Positions 8,132 to 19,726 are shown, numbered from the stretch's first letter. The stretch: 64,000 nt of DNA from Halomonas sp. ALS9 (GCF_001651035.1 NZ_LXRG01000098.1:1-64000); one strand, 5' to 3'. Translations and numbers: made by a program. Notes: generated by a model from the letters alone, not told the origin.

Positions 8132-8158
8132 GATCGTACTGTCAAAAGAGGGGATGCT

Positions 8159-9445
8159 TTATTTTTTTGGGTAGTCACGCTTGTCATGGCCAATATAGAG
8201 CTGACGCGGACGGCCAATTTTGTAGCTTTCACTGAGCATTTCGTGCCAATGGGAAATCCAGCCAATGGTGCGTGATACAGCGAAAATCACGGTGAACATA
8301 TTGGTCGGGATGCCCATCGCTTTCAAGATGATGCCCGAGTAGAAATCGACGTTCGGGTACAGCTTACGCTCAATGAAGTACTCATCTTCAAGGGCGATCT
8401 GCTCAAGGCGCTTAGCAATTTTGAGCTGCGGGTCGTCGGCCATGCCAAGCTCTGCGAGTACTTCGTCGCAGGTCTCCTTCATTACCTTGGCGCGCGGGTC
8501 AAAGTTACGATAAACGCGGTGACCGAAGCCCATTAGCTTGAACGGGTCGTCTTTGTCTTTGGCCTTATCAACAAAGCGCTGGATGTTTTCTTCGGAGTCT
8601 TCGCCGATTTCGTCAAGCATGGCCAGGACGGCTTCGTTGGCGCCGCCGTGAGCGGGTCCCCATAGGGCCGCGATACCTGCGCTAATACAGGCGAATGGGT
8701 TGGCACCGGTGGAGCCTGCCAGGCGTACTGTTGAGGTGGAGGCGTTCTGCTCATGATCCGCATGCAACATAAAGATGCGATCCATGGCTTTCGCGTATAC
8801 CGGGTTGATTTTGTACTCTTCGCACGGGTTGCTGAACATCATGTAGAGGAAGTTCTCTGCATAGGTCAGATCGTTGCGTGGGTAGTTAAAAGGCTGGCCG
8901 ACATTATATTTGTGCGACATCGCCGCTAACGTAGGCATTTTAGCAATCAGGCGTATCGCACTGATAACACGGTCTTCTTCTTGAGTGATGTCCATATGGT
9001 CATGGTAGAAAGCCGCTAAGCCGCCTACAACACCGCACAGGATGGACATCGGGTGCGCGTCGCGGCGGAACCCTTTAAAAAAGTTATTGATTTGATCGTG
9101 AACCATGGTGTGGTTACGAATGCGCGATTCAAAATCCGCGTACTGCTCATCGTTGGGTAGCTCACCAAACAGCAGGGTGTAGCACACCTCTACGAAATTA
9201 GACTCTTTTGCCAGTTGGTCAATGGGGTAGCCGCGGTGAAGCAACACGCCCTTGCCACCATCAATATAAGTGATGGCAGACTGGCAGGAAGAGGTGGCCA
9301 TAAAGCCGGGGTCGTAGGTGAACAGGCCTTCAGCACCTAGGCCGCGGACGTCGATGACGTCGGGGCCAAGTGTGCCGGAATACATGGGTAGATCGATCGG
9401 TTTATCCAGACCGTCTACCGTCAATGTCGCTTTCCTGTCAGCCAT
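8159..9445 (-). CDS. gltA: Citrate synthase
   Basis: 428 residues, the size of the type I hexameric bacterial enzyme that condenses oxaloacetate and acetyl-CoA to citrate, the entry step of the TCA cycle. Active-site landmarks are visible: His in [11 protein letters not shown], His in GFGHRVY, and Asp in NVDFYSGI. The N-terminal beta-rich extension typical of the Gram-negative NADH-regulated form is present ([12 protein letters not shown]). Start ATG 9445 is preceded by AAGGAGG. It is transcribed divergently from sdhC, as in Pseudomonas and Escherichia. Confidence 0.96.
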   Translation of the reverse strand: MADRKATLTVDGLDKPIDLPMYSGTLGPDVIDVRGLGAEGLFTYDPGFMATSSCQSAITYIDGGKGVLLHRGYPIDQLAKESNFVEVCYTLLFGELPNDEQYADFESRIRNHTMVHDQINNFFKGFRRDAHPMSILCGVVGGLAAFYHDHMDITQEEDRVISAIRLIAKMPTLAAMSHKYNVGQPFNYPRNDLTYAENFLYMMFSNPCEEYKINPVYAKAMDRIFMLHADHEQNASTSTVRLAGSTGANPFACISAGIAALWGPAHGGANEAVLAMLDEIGEDSEENIQRFVDKAKDKDDPFKLMGFGHRVYRNFDPRAKVMKETCDEVLAELGMADDPQLKIAKRLEQIALEDEYFIERKLYPNVDFYSGIILKAMGIPTNMFTVIFAVSRTIGWISHWHEMLSESYKIGRPRQLYIGHDKRDYPKK

Positions 9446-9520
9446 GCTGGCCTCCTTTCGAATTCGGGTTGGGACGTAAAGTCATTGCTGCGCATACCGC
9501 GCCGGCGAAAAGGCTTGCCC

Positions 9521-9548
9521 ACTATAGAAGTGTGCGACATTTTGTCAA
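9521..9548 (-). promoter_or_regulatory. gltA promoter
   Basis: On the minus strand TTGACA, a 16-base spacer and TATAGT form a near-consensus sigma-70 promoter about 75 bases upstream of the gltA start. Confidence 0.7.
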
Positions 9549-9788
9549 TTAGCCTAAGCGCTAGCCACGTGTTGTACAAACATTGTTGTTGTGAGTAATT
9601 TTTGTATATGATGAGAGGGCGTGCAGTGTAGCAAAACGCCAGAGATTTTTGCCTGCATTCTAACATAAGATGTTAACAGGCTTATCAAACTGCTAGTCTC
9701 TTGCCACTATAACCATGCTGCAGCGCAAAATCGACTCAGGATGAAGACAATTTTCTTGCACCATAGTCGAGTTAGACCTGAGTTCGGT

Positions 9789-9817
9789 TTGTAAGCGAGG
9801 GCGAAGGTTCTTATAAT
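9789..9817 (+). promoter_or_regulatory. sdhC promoter
   Basis: TTGTAA, a 17-base spacer and a perfect TATAAT. The sdhC start lies about 120 bases downstream. Confidence 0.7.
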
Positions 9818-9936
9818 CTACGGCGCGCGACCGGCAGGTAGGAGGTCGTGCCCAACTTGGCAACGGCCGAGCCCCTTCCCGAAACCACCGCCCGCTCGGG
9901 CTATGCCCGACCTGTCTCAGAGCGGACCAAGAGAGT

Positions 9937-10326
9937 GTGTACAAAGCCGTGAATAGTAAACGACCCGTAAACCTAGACCTTTCCACCATACATTTTCCGC
10001 TGCCTGCATTGACATCGATTACACACCGCATCACGGGTGTCATCCTGTTCGTTGGCCTGATTTTCGCTTTTTGGGCGCTGGGTAAGTCCTTGTCATCTCC
10101 GGCGGGTTTCGACGCCGTCAGCGATGCGCTGGCCAATAACTTCTTGGCTAAGTTGATCGCTTGGGGGCTGTTATCCGCATTGGCATTTCACTTTGTAGCG
10201 GGTATCAAGCACCTGCTGATGGATGCCGACATTGGAGTAACCCTCGAAGGCGGCGTTAAAAAAGCGCAGATCACCATAGTGGTCAGCGCCGTTCTGATTA
10301 TTCTGGCAGGAGTTTGGGTATGGTAA
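9937..10326 (+). CDS. sdhC: Succinate dehydrogenase cytochrome b556 subunit
   Basis: 129-residue membrane anchor subunit with three hydrophobic helices. The N-terminus has the family motif RPVNLDLSTIHFPLPA, followed by SITHRITGV, which contributes to haem and quinone binding. His in the second helix region (LAFHFVAGIKHLLMD) is the expected haem ligand region. Start is GTG 9937, with a weak AAGAGAG site; GTG 9949 is an alternative. First gene of the sdhCDAB operon; with SdhD it anchors the flavoprotein and iron-sulfur subunits and passes electrons to ubiquinone. Confidence 0.92.
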   Translation: MYKAVNSKRPVNLDLSTIHFPLPALTSITHRITGVILFVGLIFAFWALGKSLSSPAGFDAVSDALANNFLAKLIAWGLLSALAFHFVAGIKHLLMDADIGVTLEGGVKKAQITIVVSAVLIILAGVWVW

Positions 10327-10667
10327 CTAACATTACAAGTTTTGGCCGTAGTGGGCTTTCCGACTGGCTGATGCAGCGCGTTTCTGCGGTTATTTTGGCC
10401 CTCTACACGGTCTTTATCGTTGCCTTCCTGCTGTTTAATCCGAACCTCGACTACTACGCGTGGAGCGGTCTATTCAGCCAGACGTGGATGCGGATTTTCT
10501 CGCTATTGGCCTTTATCGCCATAGCGGCACACGCCTGGATCGGTCTGTGGACCGTCACCACCGACTATCTCAAGTCCACTCGCCTGCGCGTGGGTGCCCA
10601 AGCTGTCATCATCCTGGGCATTTTCGTGTACTTGGTGTGGGGCATTCAAATTTTGTGGGGAGCTTGA
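10320..10667 (+). CDS. sdhD: Succinate dehydrogenase membrane anchor subunit
   Basis: 115 residues with three predicted transmembrane helices. The N-terminal segment [16 protein letters not shown] and the haem-ligand region [14 protein letters not shown] are typical of SdhD. The ATG at 10320 overlaps the sdhC stop by seven bases, indicating translational coupling. It completes the quinone and haem site together with SdhC in the inner membrane. Confidence 0.9.
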   Translation: MVTNITSFGRSGLSDWLMQRVSAVILALYTVFIVAFLLFNPNLDYYAWSGLFSQTWMRIFSLLAFIAIAAHAWIGLWTVTTDYLKSTRLRVGAQAVIILGIFVYLVWGIQILWGA

Positions 10668-10671
10668 TTAC

Positions 10672-12444
10672 ATGTCTAATCTGCGTAGCCTGACGTTTGA
10701 CGCCATTATCATTGGTGGCGGTGGCTCTGGCCTGCGAGCCGCTCTAGAACTGGCGAAGTCCGGTAAAAAGACGGCCGTGTTATCAAAAGTGTTCCCAACA
10801 CGCTCTCACACCGTTTCCGCCCAAGGTGGTATCACCTGCGCAATCGCGTCTGATGATCCAAATGACGATTGGCGCTGGCACATGTACGACACCGTTAAAG
10901 GCGGCGACTATATCGCTGACCAGGACGCGGCGGAGTATATGTGTTCTGAAGGCCCGAAAGCGGTATTTGAGCTTGAGCATATGGGCCTGCCGTTTTCTCG
11001 TTTAGACAATGGCCGCATCTATCAGCGCCCGTTTGGTGGTCAGTCGAAGAACTTTGGTGAAGGCGGTCAGGCAGCACGTACCTGTGCCGCGGCTGACCGT
11101 ACCGGCCACGCGCTACTGCACACGCTTTATCAGAACAACCTGAAGAACAACACCGTGTTCCTAAACGAGTGGTACGCGGTTGATCTGGTCAAAAATGCCA
11201 GTGGTGACGTGGTTGGCTGTATTGCCATGTGTATCGAAACCGGCGAAGTAGTGCACGTTAAATCCAAGGCCACGGTACTGGCCACCGGTGGTGCCGGGCG
11301 TATTTACGCCTCTACGACCAATGCGTTGATCAACACCGGTGACGGCATTGGCATGGCGCTGCGTGCGGGCTTCCCGATGCAGGACATGGAAATGTGGCAG
11401 TTCCACCCGACCGGTATCTACGGTGCGGGCACGCTGGTCACAGAAGGCTGTCGCGGTGAGGGTGGCTACCTGATCAATAAAGACGGTGAGCGCTTTATGG
11501 AGCGTTATGCGCCCAACGCCAAAGATTTGGCGGGCCGTGACGTTGTCGCTCGTTCGATGGTCATGGAGATTCTGGAAGGCCGCGGCTGCGGCGAGAAGGG
11601 CGACCACGTCTTCCTGAAGCTCGACCACCTGGGTGAAGAAGTCCTTGGCAAGCGCCTACCCGGTATCGTTGAGCTTTCTAAGACTTTTGCACATATCGAT
11701 CCAGCGAAAGATCCGATCCCGGTTGTACCGACCTGTCACTACATGATGGGCGGTATTCCGACCAACATTCATGGTCAGGCGATTACCATGGATGAAAACG
11801 GTAACGATCATATCGTTAACGGTCTATTTGCCTGTGGTGAAGCGGCGTGCGTGTCGGTTCACGGTGCCAACCGCTTGGGCGGTAACTCACTGCTGGATCT
11901 GGTGGTCTTTGGGCGTGCCGCTGGCATGTTTATCGAAGGCGCGCTGAACGAAGGTATTGAGTACCTGGATGCTTCCGAGTCTGACATTGAGACGGCCATG
12001 AAGCGCATTACGCGTTGGAATGAGTCTGAAGGCGGCGAAAGCATTCCTGAGTTGAAGGCTGAGCTTCAGGAAATCATGCAGACCTCCTTCGGCGTATTCC
12101 GCGAAGAGAAAAACATGCTGGAAGGCGTCGATAAGCTAGCACTGCTGCGTGAGCGCATTTCTAATGCTTATCTGCCTGACAAGTCCAATGCCTTCAATAC
12201 TGCCCGTGTCGAAGCACTTGAGCTTGATAACTTGATGGAAGTGGCTGAAGCGACGGCGATCGCTGCCCTTGAGCGTAAAGAGAGCCGCGGCGCCCACTCG
12301 CGCTATGACTATCCAGACCGTGATGACGTTAACTGGCTGAAGCACTCGTTGTTCTTCCCAGCGACGAAAGAGCTGAAAAAACGCGACGTAAACTTCAAGC
12401 CGAAAACCATGGATACGTTCGAGCCTAAGGTTCGTACCTACTAA
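10672..12444 (+). CDS. sdhA: Succinate dehydrogenase flavoprotein subunit
   Basis: 590 residues, oxidising succinate to fumarate on the cytoplasmic face. The Rossmann FAD motif [18 protein letters not shown] is near residue 12, and the His that carries covalent FAD lies in [10 protein letters not shown]. The substrate and catalytic segments HPTGI and RLGGNSLLD are present. I use ATG 10672 (MSNLRSL), four bases after the sdhD stop; the frame is open further upstream but that part overlaps sdhD. Length is standard. Confidence 0.95.
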   Translation: MSNLRSLTFDAIIIGGGGSGLRAALELAKSGKKTAVLSKVFPTRSHTVSAQGGITCAIASDDPNDDWRWHMYDTVKGGDYIADQDAAEYMCSEGPKAVFELEHMGLPFSRLDNGRIYQRPFGGQSKNFGEGGQAARTCAAADRTGHALLHTLYQNNLKNNTVFLNEWYAVDLVKNASGDVVGCIAMCIETGEVVHVKSKATVLATGGAGRIYASTTNALINTGDGIGMALRAGFPMQDMEMWQFHPTGIYGAGTLVTEGCRGEGGYLINKDGERFMERYAPNAKDLAGRDVVARSMVMEILEGRGCGEKGDHVFLKLDHLGEEVLGKRLPGIVELSKTFAHIDPAKDPIPVVPTCHYMMGGIPTNIHGQAITMDENGNDHIVNGLFACGEAACVSVHGANRLGGNSLLDLVVFGRAAGMFIEGALNEGIEYLDASESDIETAMKRITRWNESEGGESIPELKAELQEIMQTSFGVFREEKNMLEGVDKLALLRERISNAYLPDKSNAFNTARVEALELDNLMEVAEATAIAALERKESRGAHSRYDYPDRDDVNWLKHSLFFPATKELKKRDVNFKPKTMDTFEPKVRTY

Positions 12445-12471
12445 ACGCCGCATAGACGAGAGGGAGTCACT

Positions 12472-13182
12472 ATGTCCAATCTTCAGGTGTCCGTATATCG
12501 CTACAATCCGGAAACCGACTCCGCACCTTACATGCAGGAGTTTCAGGTCGATACCAAAGGCCGCGATGTAATGGTGCTGGATGTTCTTCATATGATGAAG
12601 GAACAAGACAGCGGTTTGGCGTTTCGTCGCAGCTGCCGTGAAGGTGTCTGCGGTTCCGACGGCATGAACATGAACGGCAAAAACGGCCTAGCATGTATCA
12701 CGCCGCTGTCAGACGTTGTCAAAAACAACAAGCTGACCCTGCGACCACTACCGGGCTTGCCAGTTATTCGCGATATGGTCGTGGATATGGGTCTGTTCTA
12801 TAAGCAATATGAGCGTATTCAGCCGTACCTGCAGAACGACACCCCTGCGCCTGCTATTGAACGCCTGCAGTCGCCGGAAGAACGCGACAAGCTAGATGGC
12901 TTGTATGAGTGTATTCTATGCGCATGCTGTTCAACGTCGTGCCCGTCGTTCTGGTGGAACCCAGAGAAGTTCGTGGGGCCTGCTGGGCTGCTGCAATCTT
13001 ACCGTTTCCTGGCTGATTCACGTGACACGGCCACCAGTGAGCGGTTGAGCAACCTGGAAGATCCGTTCTCGGTGTTCCGTTGCCGTGGCATCATGAACTG
13101 TGTAGCGGTGTGCCCAAAAGGCCTTAACCCTACTCGTGCGATTGGTAAAATTCGCGAAATGTTACTCGCTGACGCTACCTAA
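12472..13182 (+). CDS. sdhB: Succinate dehydrogenase iron-sulfur subunit
   Basis: 236 residues. Three cysteine clusters are visible in the usual order: the [2Fe-2S] set in CREGVCGSDGMNMNG, the [4Fe-4S] set in CILCACCSTSCP, and the [3Fe-4S] set in CRGIMNCVAVCPKG. It wires electrons from FAD in SdhA to quinone at SdhCD. AGGGAG precedes ATG 12472. Last gene of the sdh unit, with a 408-base gap to sucA. Confidence 0.95.
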   Translation: MSNLQVSVYRYNPETDSAPYMQEFQVDTKGRDVMVLDVLHMMKEQDSGLAFRRSCREGVCGSDGMNMNGKNGLACITPLSDVVKNNKLTLRPLPGLPVIRDMVVDMGLFYKQYERIQPYLQNDTPAPAIERLQSPEERDKLDGLYECILCACCSTSCPSFWWNPEKFVGPAGLLQSYRFLADSRDTATSERLSNLEDPFSVFRCRGIMNCVAVCPKGLNPTRAIGKIREMLLADAT

Positions 13183-13319
13183 GCCTATGACATATGAGTA
13201 AAAAAGCGCCTGCCACTTAAGTTGGGTGATAATGCCACTTAAATCATGGCGCTTCGCTTGTTATCATAGGGTCTGTCACGCGGTGCGGCGTCACGTCGCA
13301 CCGCTGATCAGACAAGTTT

Positions 13320-13348
13320 GAAAGCCGGTGCCTGAGGTACCGGCTTTC
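13320..13348. terminator. Hairpin after sdhB, possible terminator
   Basis: GAAAGCCGGT pairs perfectly with ACCGGCTTTC over a nine-base loop. No T-run follows, so it may attenuate or protect the sdh mRNA instead of ending it. Confidence 0.45.
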
Positions 13349-13365
13349 GAGCATGAACTGAAGAC

Positions 13366-13425
13366 GAAACACCGTATGACCGCTAGAAACACCGTATGAC
13401 CGTTAGAAACACTGAGTGATCGCTA
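13366..13425 (+). repeat. Three tandem copies of a 20-bp unit
   Basis: Unit gaaacaccgtatgaccgcta at 13366, a copy with one change at 13386 and a more diverged copy at 13406. There are no spacers between them, so this is not a CRISPR array. Confidence 0.75.
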
Positions 13426-13590
13426 GATGCGGCATGAAGTGTTAGATAATGAAGAGCTAGACGAACAGGGTTTCCGGCCGTTGGCCGGCGCCGCCGGCAA
13501 ATGTCCCGCCCCGCCGGCAGGGCAATAGCGATGTCGCCGCACCTTTGCGACGATACCGATACCACCCCATCAGTGCAGGGTGACCGAGAG

Positions 13591-16425
13591 ATGCAACAAG
13601 GCATAATGGAGTTGATGTGGCGTTCCTCTCACGTAAGTGGCGGTAATGTTCACTACGTGGAAGCGCTTTACGAGCAGTACCTCGCCGATCCTGAGTCTGT
13701 CCCTGACGAATGGCGCAGCTATTTTGACCAGTTGCCGCGTCCCGAGGGCAGTGCCTCCCACGATGTACCACTAAGCCCAGTCCGTGATCAGTTCTACCAG
13801 TTGGGGCGCGAAAGTCGTCCAGGCCGTGTAGTCGCCGCTGCCGATAGCGGTGAAAACAAAAAGCAGGTAAAAGTCCTGCAGCTGATTAACGCTTACCGCT
13901 TCCGTGGCCATCAAAAGGCCAATATTGACCCGCTAGGACTGCGTAATCCCACCCCCGTCCCTGATCTCGATCTGTCCTTTCATCAGCTCTCAAAAGCTGA
14001 TCTGGACACCGAGTTCCAAACCGGTTCTTTCTTTTTAGGCATCGACAAAGCGCCATTGCGTGACATCGTGGACGCGTTGGAGCGCACATACTGCCGTTCC
14101 ATCGGCTGCGAAATCATGCATATCGTCGATACCGAAGAGAAGCGCTGGTTGCAGCGGCGTTTTGAGTCGGTACGCAGTGCGCCTGATTTTAGCGCTGACG
14201 TGCGTAAGCACGTGCTGGAGCGTTTGACGGCCGCCGAAGGTTTGGAGAATTACCTGGCATCCAAGTATCCAGGTACCAAGCGTTTTGGTCTGGAAGGCGG
14301 TGAGTCGTTTGTGCCGATGATGGACGAACTTATCCAGCGTGCCGGCGGTTATGGCACCAAGGAAGTGGTCATCGGTATGGCGCACCGTGGGCGACTCAAT
14401 CTGTTGGTCAATATTTTGGGTAAAAACCCAGCTGACTTGATTGATGAGTTTGACGGTAAGAAAGTCATCGAGCGCGGCTCAGGCGATGTGAAGTATCACC
14501 AGGGTTTCAGTTCAAACGTCATGTCCCCGGGCGGCGAAGTCCATTTGGCGATGTCGTTTAACCCATCGCACCTGGAAATTGTCGCACCTGTCGTAGAGGG
14601 TTCGGTACGTGCCCGCCAGGATCGCCGTAACGACGAAGAGGGTAGCAAGGTGCTGCCGATCAACGTCCACGGCGATGCGGCGTTTGCCGGTCAAGGCGTG
14701 GTGATGGAGACATTCCAGATGTCCCAGACCCGTGCTTATAAAACCGGTGGCACCGTCCACATTGTGATCAACAACCAAGTGGGCTTCACCACCTCGCATC
14801 CGCTGGATGCGCGCTCTACCGAATACTGCACTGATATTGCCAAGATGGTTCAAGCGCCTATTTTTCATGTCAATGGCGATGACCCGGACGCAGTGCTGCA
14901 CGCCACCCAAGTCGCTCTCGACTATCGCCAGCAGTTTAAAAAGGACGTGGTAATCGATCTCGTTTGCTACCGTCGTCGTGGCCACAACGAAGCTGACGAG
15001 CCGTCAGGCACGCAGCCGATGATGTATGCCAAGATCAAAGATCATCCCTCTGCGCGCTCGCTATATGCCAAGCGCCTGGTTGAGCAGGGCGTGCTCTCAG
15101 AAGAGTCCGCTAAAGCGATGGTCGAAACCTATCGTGATGATCTAGTGGCAGGTAACCACGTTGCCAATGCATTGGTGCAAGAGCCCAACGCTTCGCTGTT
15201 CGTTGATTGGGCACCTTACCTGGGCCACGAATGGTCTGGCGATGCCGACACGACGTTTGATATGAAGCGTCTGCAGCAGCTAGCGGCACGCATGTGCGAG
15301 GTGCCGGATGGCGTCGAAGTACAGCGCCAAGTGGCCAAGATTTATGAAGATCGGCGTAAAATGCAGGCCGGTGGTTTGGCACTTAACTGGGGCTTTGCGG
15401 AAACGCTGGCCTACGCCACGCTGCTAGAGCAGGGCCACCCGATCCGGATTACCGGGCAAGACGTGGGCCGCGGTACGTTCTCCCACCGTCATGCGGTGGT
15501 GCATAACCAGAAAGATGGCACCACCTATGTGCCGCTGCAGAACATGGCCGATGGCCAGCCGCGTTTCACCATCCATGACTCCTTCCTTTCGGAAGAAGCG
15601 GTGCTGGCGTTTGAGTATGGCTACTCAACCACCGCGCCAAATGACTTGGTGATCTGGGAAGCCCAGTTTGGTGACTTCTTTAACGGCGCCCAAGTGGTCG
15701 TGGATCAGTTCATCTCATCGGGTGAAACCAAGTGGGGCCGTGTGTGTGGTTTAACCATGCTGCTGCCTCACGGCTACGAAGGCCAGGGGCCCGAGCACTC
15801 TTCGGCGCGCTTGGAGCGCTTCCTGCAAATGTGTGCTGAGCACAATATGCAGGTGTGTGTCCCCACTACGCCAGCGCAGATTTATCATTTGCTGCGTCGT
15901 CAGGTGATTCGCCCTCTGCGTAAACCGCTGGTGGTAATGACACCTAAATCGCTGCTGCGTCACAAAGAAGCGACGTCGAGCCTTGAAGATCTCGCCCACG
16001 GCAAGTTCCACATGGTACTCGCCGACCAAGCGGATCTTGCGCCAGAAAAGGTCACCCGCGTTGTGCTATGTGCTGGCAAGGTCTACTACGACTTAGCCGC
16101 GTGGCGCGCCGAGAATGAGCGTCACGACACGGCAATCGTGCGTATTGAGCAGCTATACCCCTTCCCGAAAGAAGAGCTTCTGGAAGCGCTGCAAGACTAT
16201 ATCAACGTAGAAGACATTGTGTGGTGCCAGGAAGAGCCGCTTAATCAGGGCGCTTGGTACTCCAGTCAGCACAATATGCGTGCGGTGGCCGATATGCTGA
16301 AAGATGGCCTCGGTCGCGAGTTGAAATTTGCCGGACGTCCCGCCTCTGCTGCTCCTGCAGCGGGCTATATGTCCGTCCACACTGAACAGCAGCGCCAGCT
16401 GGTGGAAGACGCTTTTAATTTATAA
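13591..16425 (+). CDS. sucA: 2-oxoglutarate dehydrogenase E1 component
   Basis: 944 residues, thiamine-diphosphate-dependent E1 that decarboxylates 2-oxoglutarate and succinylates the lipoyl group of SucB. The start at ATG 13591 (MQQGIMELMWRSSHVSGGN) matches the conserved N-terminal E2-binding segment of the family; an upstream open extension to 13501 is Arg/Pro-rich and unlike the family. Visible motifs include GMAHRGRLNLLVN, FNPSHLEIV, the ThDP segment GDDPDAV with RRRGHNEADEPS, and the C-terminal EEPLNQGAW. The ribosome binding site (AGGGTGA) is modest. First gene of sucAB-lpd-sucCD. Confidence 0.95.
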   Translation: MQQGIMELMWRSSHVSGGNVHYVEALYEQYLADPESVPDEWRSYFDQLPRPEGSASHDVPLSPVRDQFYQLGRESRPGRVVAAADSGENKKQVKVLQLINAYRFRGHQKANIDPLGLRNPTPVPDLDLSFHQLSKADLDTEFQTGSFFLGIDKAPLRDIVDALERTYCRSIGCEIMHIVDTEEKRWLQRRFESVRSAPDFSADVRKHVLERLTAAEGLENYLASKYPGTKRFGLEGGESFVPMMDELIQRAGGYGTKEVVIGMAHRGRLNLLVNILGKNPADLIDEFDGKKVIERGSGDVKYHQGFSSNVMSPGGEVHLAMSFNPSHLEIVAPVVEGSVRARQDRRNDEEGSKVLPINVHGDAAFAGQGVVMETFQMSQTRAYKTGGTVHIVINNQVGFTTSHPLDARSTEYCTDIAKMVQAPIFHVNGDDPDAVLHATQVALDYRQQFKKDVVIDLVCYRRRGHNEADEPSGTQPMMYAKIKDHPSARSLYAKRLVEQGVLSEESAKAMVETYRDDLVAGNHVANALVQEPNASLFVDWAPYLGHEWSGDADTTFDMKRLQQLAARMCEVPDGVEVQRQVAKIYEDRRKMQAGGLALNWGFAETLAYATLLEQGHPIRITGQDVGRGTFSHRHAVVHNQKDGTTYVPLQNMADGQPRFTIHDSFLSEEAVLAFEYGYSTTAPNDLVIWEAQFGDFFNGAQVVVDQFISSGETKWGRVCGLTMLLPHGYEGQGPEHSSARLERFLQMCAEHNMQVCVPTTPAQIYHLLRRQVIRPLRKPLVVMTPKSLLRHKEATSSLEDLAHGKFHMVLADQADLAPEKVTRVVLCAGKVYYDLAAWRAENERHDTAIVRIEQLYPFPKEELLEALQDYINVEDIVWCQEEPLNQGAWYSSQHNMRAVADMLKDGLGRELKFAGRPASAAPAAGYMSVHTEQQRQLVEDAFNL

Positions 16426-16463
16426 GCGACCACCGGATTTAGAGAACACATAAGGGAAACGAC

Positions 16464-18017
16464 ATGGCTACTGAGATCAAAGCGCCAACCTTTCCGGAAT
16501 CCGTTGCCGAAGGCACAGTGGCGGCGTGGCATAAAAAGCCGGGTGATAGCGTTGAGCGTGACGAGCTGATTGTTGAGATCGAAACCGACAAAGTGGTGCT
16601 AGAAGTCGTCGCACCGGAAGCGGGTACCCTGACCGACGTGATGGCCGAAGAGGGCGATACCGTTGCGTCAGAGCAGGTGCTGGGCAAAATCGGTGAAGGC
16701 AGCGCGTCTAGCAGCAAAGAAGAGAGCTCTTCTGAAGCGCCGAAAGAAGAGAAGCAAGAAAAGCCTGCCAGCGGCGGTAACGGCGGTGGCAAGCAGCACG
16801 ACGTAAAAGCCCCCAGCTTCCCTGAGTCTATCCAGGAAGGCACGGTAGCGACCTGGCACAAAAAGGTCGGCGAAGCGGTCAAGCGCGACGACGTGCTGGC
16901 CGACATCGAAACCGACAAAGTAGTGCTGGAAGTGGTTGCACCGGCAGACGGCGCCCTGGCTGAAATTAAAGCCGAAGAGGGTAGCCAGGTCGAATCCGAA
17001 GCGATTCTGGCCGTGTTTACCGAAGGCGCCGGTGGCGATAGTGGTAGCGAAAGCGACGGCGATTCAGCACCTGCTAAAGCAGGCAGCAGCGATGACGATG
17101 GCGCCGATGAGAAAGTCGGTGACAAAATCCTCGCCCCTGCAGCACGTAAAATGGTTGCCGAGCACGACCTAGACGTTGCCAAGATCGAGGGCACCGGCAA
17201 AGGTGGCCGCATCTTGAAAGAAGACGTTCAGAAAGCGGTCAAAGACGGCTCTGCCAAGAAGTCTGCAAAGTCTGCGGCCCCGGCTAAAGCCGCTGCTACG
17301 CCTGTTGCGGAAGGCGAACGTGTCGAGAAACGCGTGCCGATGAGCCGCCTGCGTCAGACCATCGCCAAGCGTCTGGTGCAGGCGCAGCAAACCGCGGCGA
17401 TGCTGACCACGTACAACGAAGTGGACATGACTGAAATCATGGCCCTGCGTGCGCAATACAAAGATACGTTCCTAAAAGCTCACGATATCAAGCTGGGCTT
17501 TATGGGCTTCTTTGTTAAGGCAGCTTCAGAAGCGCTCAAGCGTTATCCGGATGTGAACGCCTCTATCGACGGCACCGACATCGTCTATCACGGTTACCAG
17601 GATATCGGCGTTGCCGTTTCCACCGACCGTGGTCTGGTCGTGCCGGTACTGCGTGACACCGACAGCATGAAAATTGCTGATGTCGAGCGCACCATTGTCG
17701 ATTTCGGTAAGCGTGGTCGTGACGGCAAGCTGGGCATGGATGACATGATCGGCGGCACCTTTACCATCACCAATGGCGGAACCTTCGGTTCATTGATGTC
17801 GACCCCGATCATCAACCCGCCGCAAACCGCCATTCTGGGCATGCACAAAATTCAGGATCGTCCGATGGCCATTAACGGCAAGGTCGAGATTCGCCCAATG
17901 ATGTATCTGGCGCTCTCTTACGACCACCGTATGATCGACGGCAAAGACGCCGTTCAATTCTTGGTCACGCTCAAAGAATTGCTGGAAGACCCGGCGCGTC
18001 TACTGCTGGATATCTAA
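16464..18017 (+). CDS. sucB: 2-oxoglutarate dehydrogenase E2 (dihydrolipoyl succinyltransferase) with two lipoyl domains
   Basis: 517 residues, longer than the roughly 400-residue SucB of Escherichia or Pseudomonas. Two lipoyl domains are visible, each with [12 protein letters not shown]: the lipoyl-lysines are Lys43 and Lys152. Acidic, Ala/Gly/Ser-rich linkers follow each. The E1/E3-binding domain (about residues 222-258, [15 protein letters not shown]) comes next. The catalytic domain ends in [12 protein letters not shown] with His488 and Asp492. It forms the core of the 2-oxoglutarate dehydrogenase complex and transfers succinyl to CoA. A second lipoyl domain is usual in pyruvate E2 proteins but unusual in E2o. 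Operon position between sucA and lpd fixes the identity. Confidence 0.93.
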   Translation: MATEIKAPTFPESVAEGTVAAWHKKPGDSVERDELIVEIETDKVVLEVVAPEAGTLTDVMAEEGDTVASEQVLGKIGEGSASSSKEESSSEAPKEEKQEKPASGGNGGGKQHDVKAPSFPESIQEGTVATWHKKVGEAVKRDDVLADIETDKVVLEVVAPADGALAEIKAEEGSQVESEAILAVFTEGAGGDSGSESDGDSAPAKAGSSDDDGADEKVGDKILAPAARKMVAEHDLDVAKIEGTGKGGRILKEDVQKAVKDGSAKKSAKSAAPAKAAATPVAEGERVEKRVPMSRLRQTIAKRLVQAQQTAAMLTTYNEVDMTEIMALRAQYKDTFLKAHDIKLGFMGFFVKAASEALKRYPDVNASIDGTDIVYHGYQDIGVAVSTDRGLVVPVLRDTDSMKIADVERTIVDFGKRGRDGKLGMDDMIGGTFTITNGGTFGSLMSTPIINPPQTAILGMHKIQDRPMAINGKVEIRPMMYLALSYDHRMIDGKDAVQFLVTLKELLEDPARLLLDI

Positions 18018-18054
18018 GAAGCATAAGCGTCGTATTGATTGTAATAGTGATTGA

Positions 18055-19593
<1,539 letters not shown>

Positions 19594-19612
19594 TTCAGTC
19601 AGCAACAACGAA

Positions 19613-19635
19613 GCGCCACCTTTTAAGGGTGGCGC
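19613..19635 (+). terminator. Hairpin after lpdA
   Basis: GCGCCACC/GGTGGCGC, an 8-bp perfect stem with a 7-base loop, without a clear T-run. Possible attenuator between lpdA and sucCD. Confidence 0.45.
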
Positions 19636-19690
19636 AAACTTTCGGCTTTGTGTTAATCCACAAAGATCGAAAGAACGGGGATGACCAGCT

Positions 19691-19726
19691 CTTTTAAGAC
19701 CGTCCTTGTAAGACGGTTCTTAAAAG
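19691..19726 (+). other. Strong hairpin in the sucC leader
   Basis: CTTTTAAG-ACCGTC pairs with GACGGT-T-CTTAAAAG, a 14-bp stem with one bulged T and a 7-base loop, ending 46 bases before sucC. Likely an mRNA processing or stabilising element, or part of a weak terminator. Confidence 0.5.

Larger units (their letters stand above)
7429..8158. other. Long noncoding region with DnaA-box-like sites and palindromes
   Basis: No credible gene in 730 bases. It holds a perfect 16-bp palindrome (GGGTTGTGCACAACCC, 7585-7600) and an A+T-rich block about 7610-7680 containing ATTGTTTAAAAACAAT. At 7743-7751 is a perfect DnaA box TTATCCACA, inside a long inverted repeat at 7738-7770. The gltA terminator lies at its right end. 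Possible roles are a DnaA-binding or titration locus; see the findings. Confidence 0.5.
9446..9936. other. gltA-sdhC divergent regulatory region
   Basis: No gene. It carries the gltA promoter on the minus strand and the sdh promoter on the plus strand, 240 bases apart, leaving an sdh leader of about 110 bases. The leader contains G+C-rich self-complementary segments (for example GCCGAG with CTCGGGC), which could be a site for post-transcriptional control. Confidence 0.5.
13183..13590. other. sdhB-sucA spacer with hairpins and tandem repeats
   Basis: No gene is supported. The sucA frame is open upstream to 13501, but the conserved protein start is at 13591. The stretch holds an imperfect repeat CGGTGCGGCG/CGTCGCACCG near 13281, a 10-bp stem hairpin at 13320-13348, and three copies of a 20-bp direct repeat at 13366-13425. 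Confidence 0.5.

Noticed and set aside
7429..8158. Chromosomal origin oriC
   Set aside because: No dnaA, dnaN, gidA or rpmH gene is near. Gene orientation does not flip here as expected at an origin: gltX on the left is + strand and gltA on the right is - strand. I keep only the weaker idea of a DnaA-binding locus.
7975..8265. 96-codon minus-strand frame at the end of gltA
   Set aside because: It overlaps the 3' end of gltA in another frame and runs through the gltA terminator.
13366..13425. CRISPR-like array
   Set aside because: The three 20-bp copies are directly adjacent with no spacers, and no cas genes are present.
13501..13590. N-terminal extension of sucA
   Set aside because: The extra 30 residues are Arg/Pro-rich and unlike the family, while ATG 13591 gives the conserved N-terminus.
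16439..17212. 257-codon open frame on the minus strand across sucB
   Set aside because: It is antisense to the lipoyl and linker repeats of sucB, is Ser/Ala/Pro-rich low complexity, and has no ribosome binding site.
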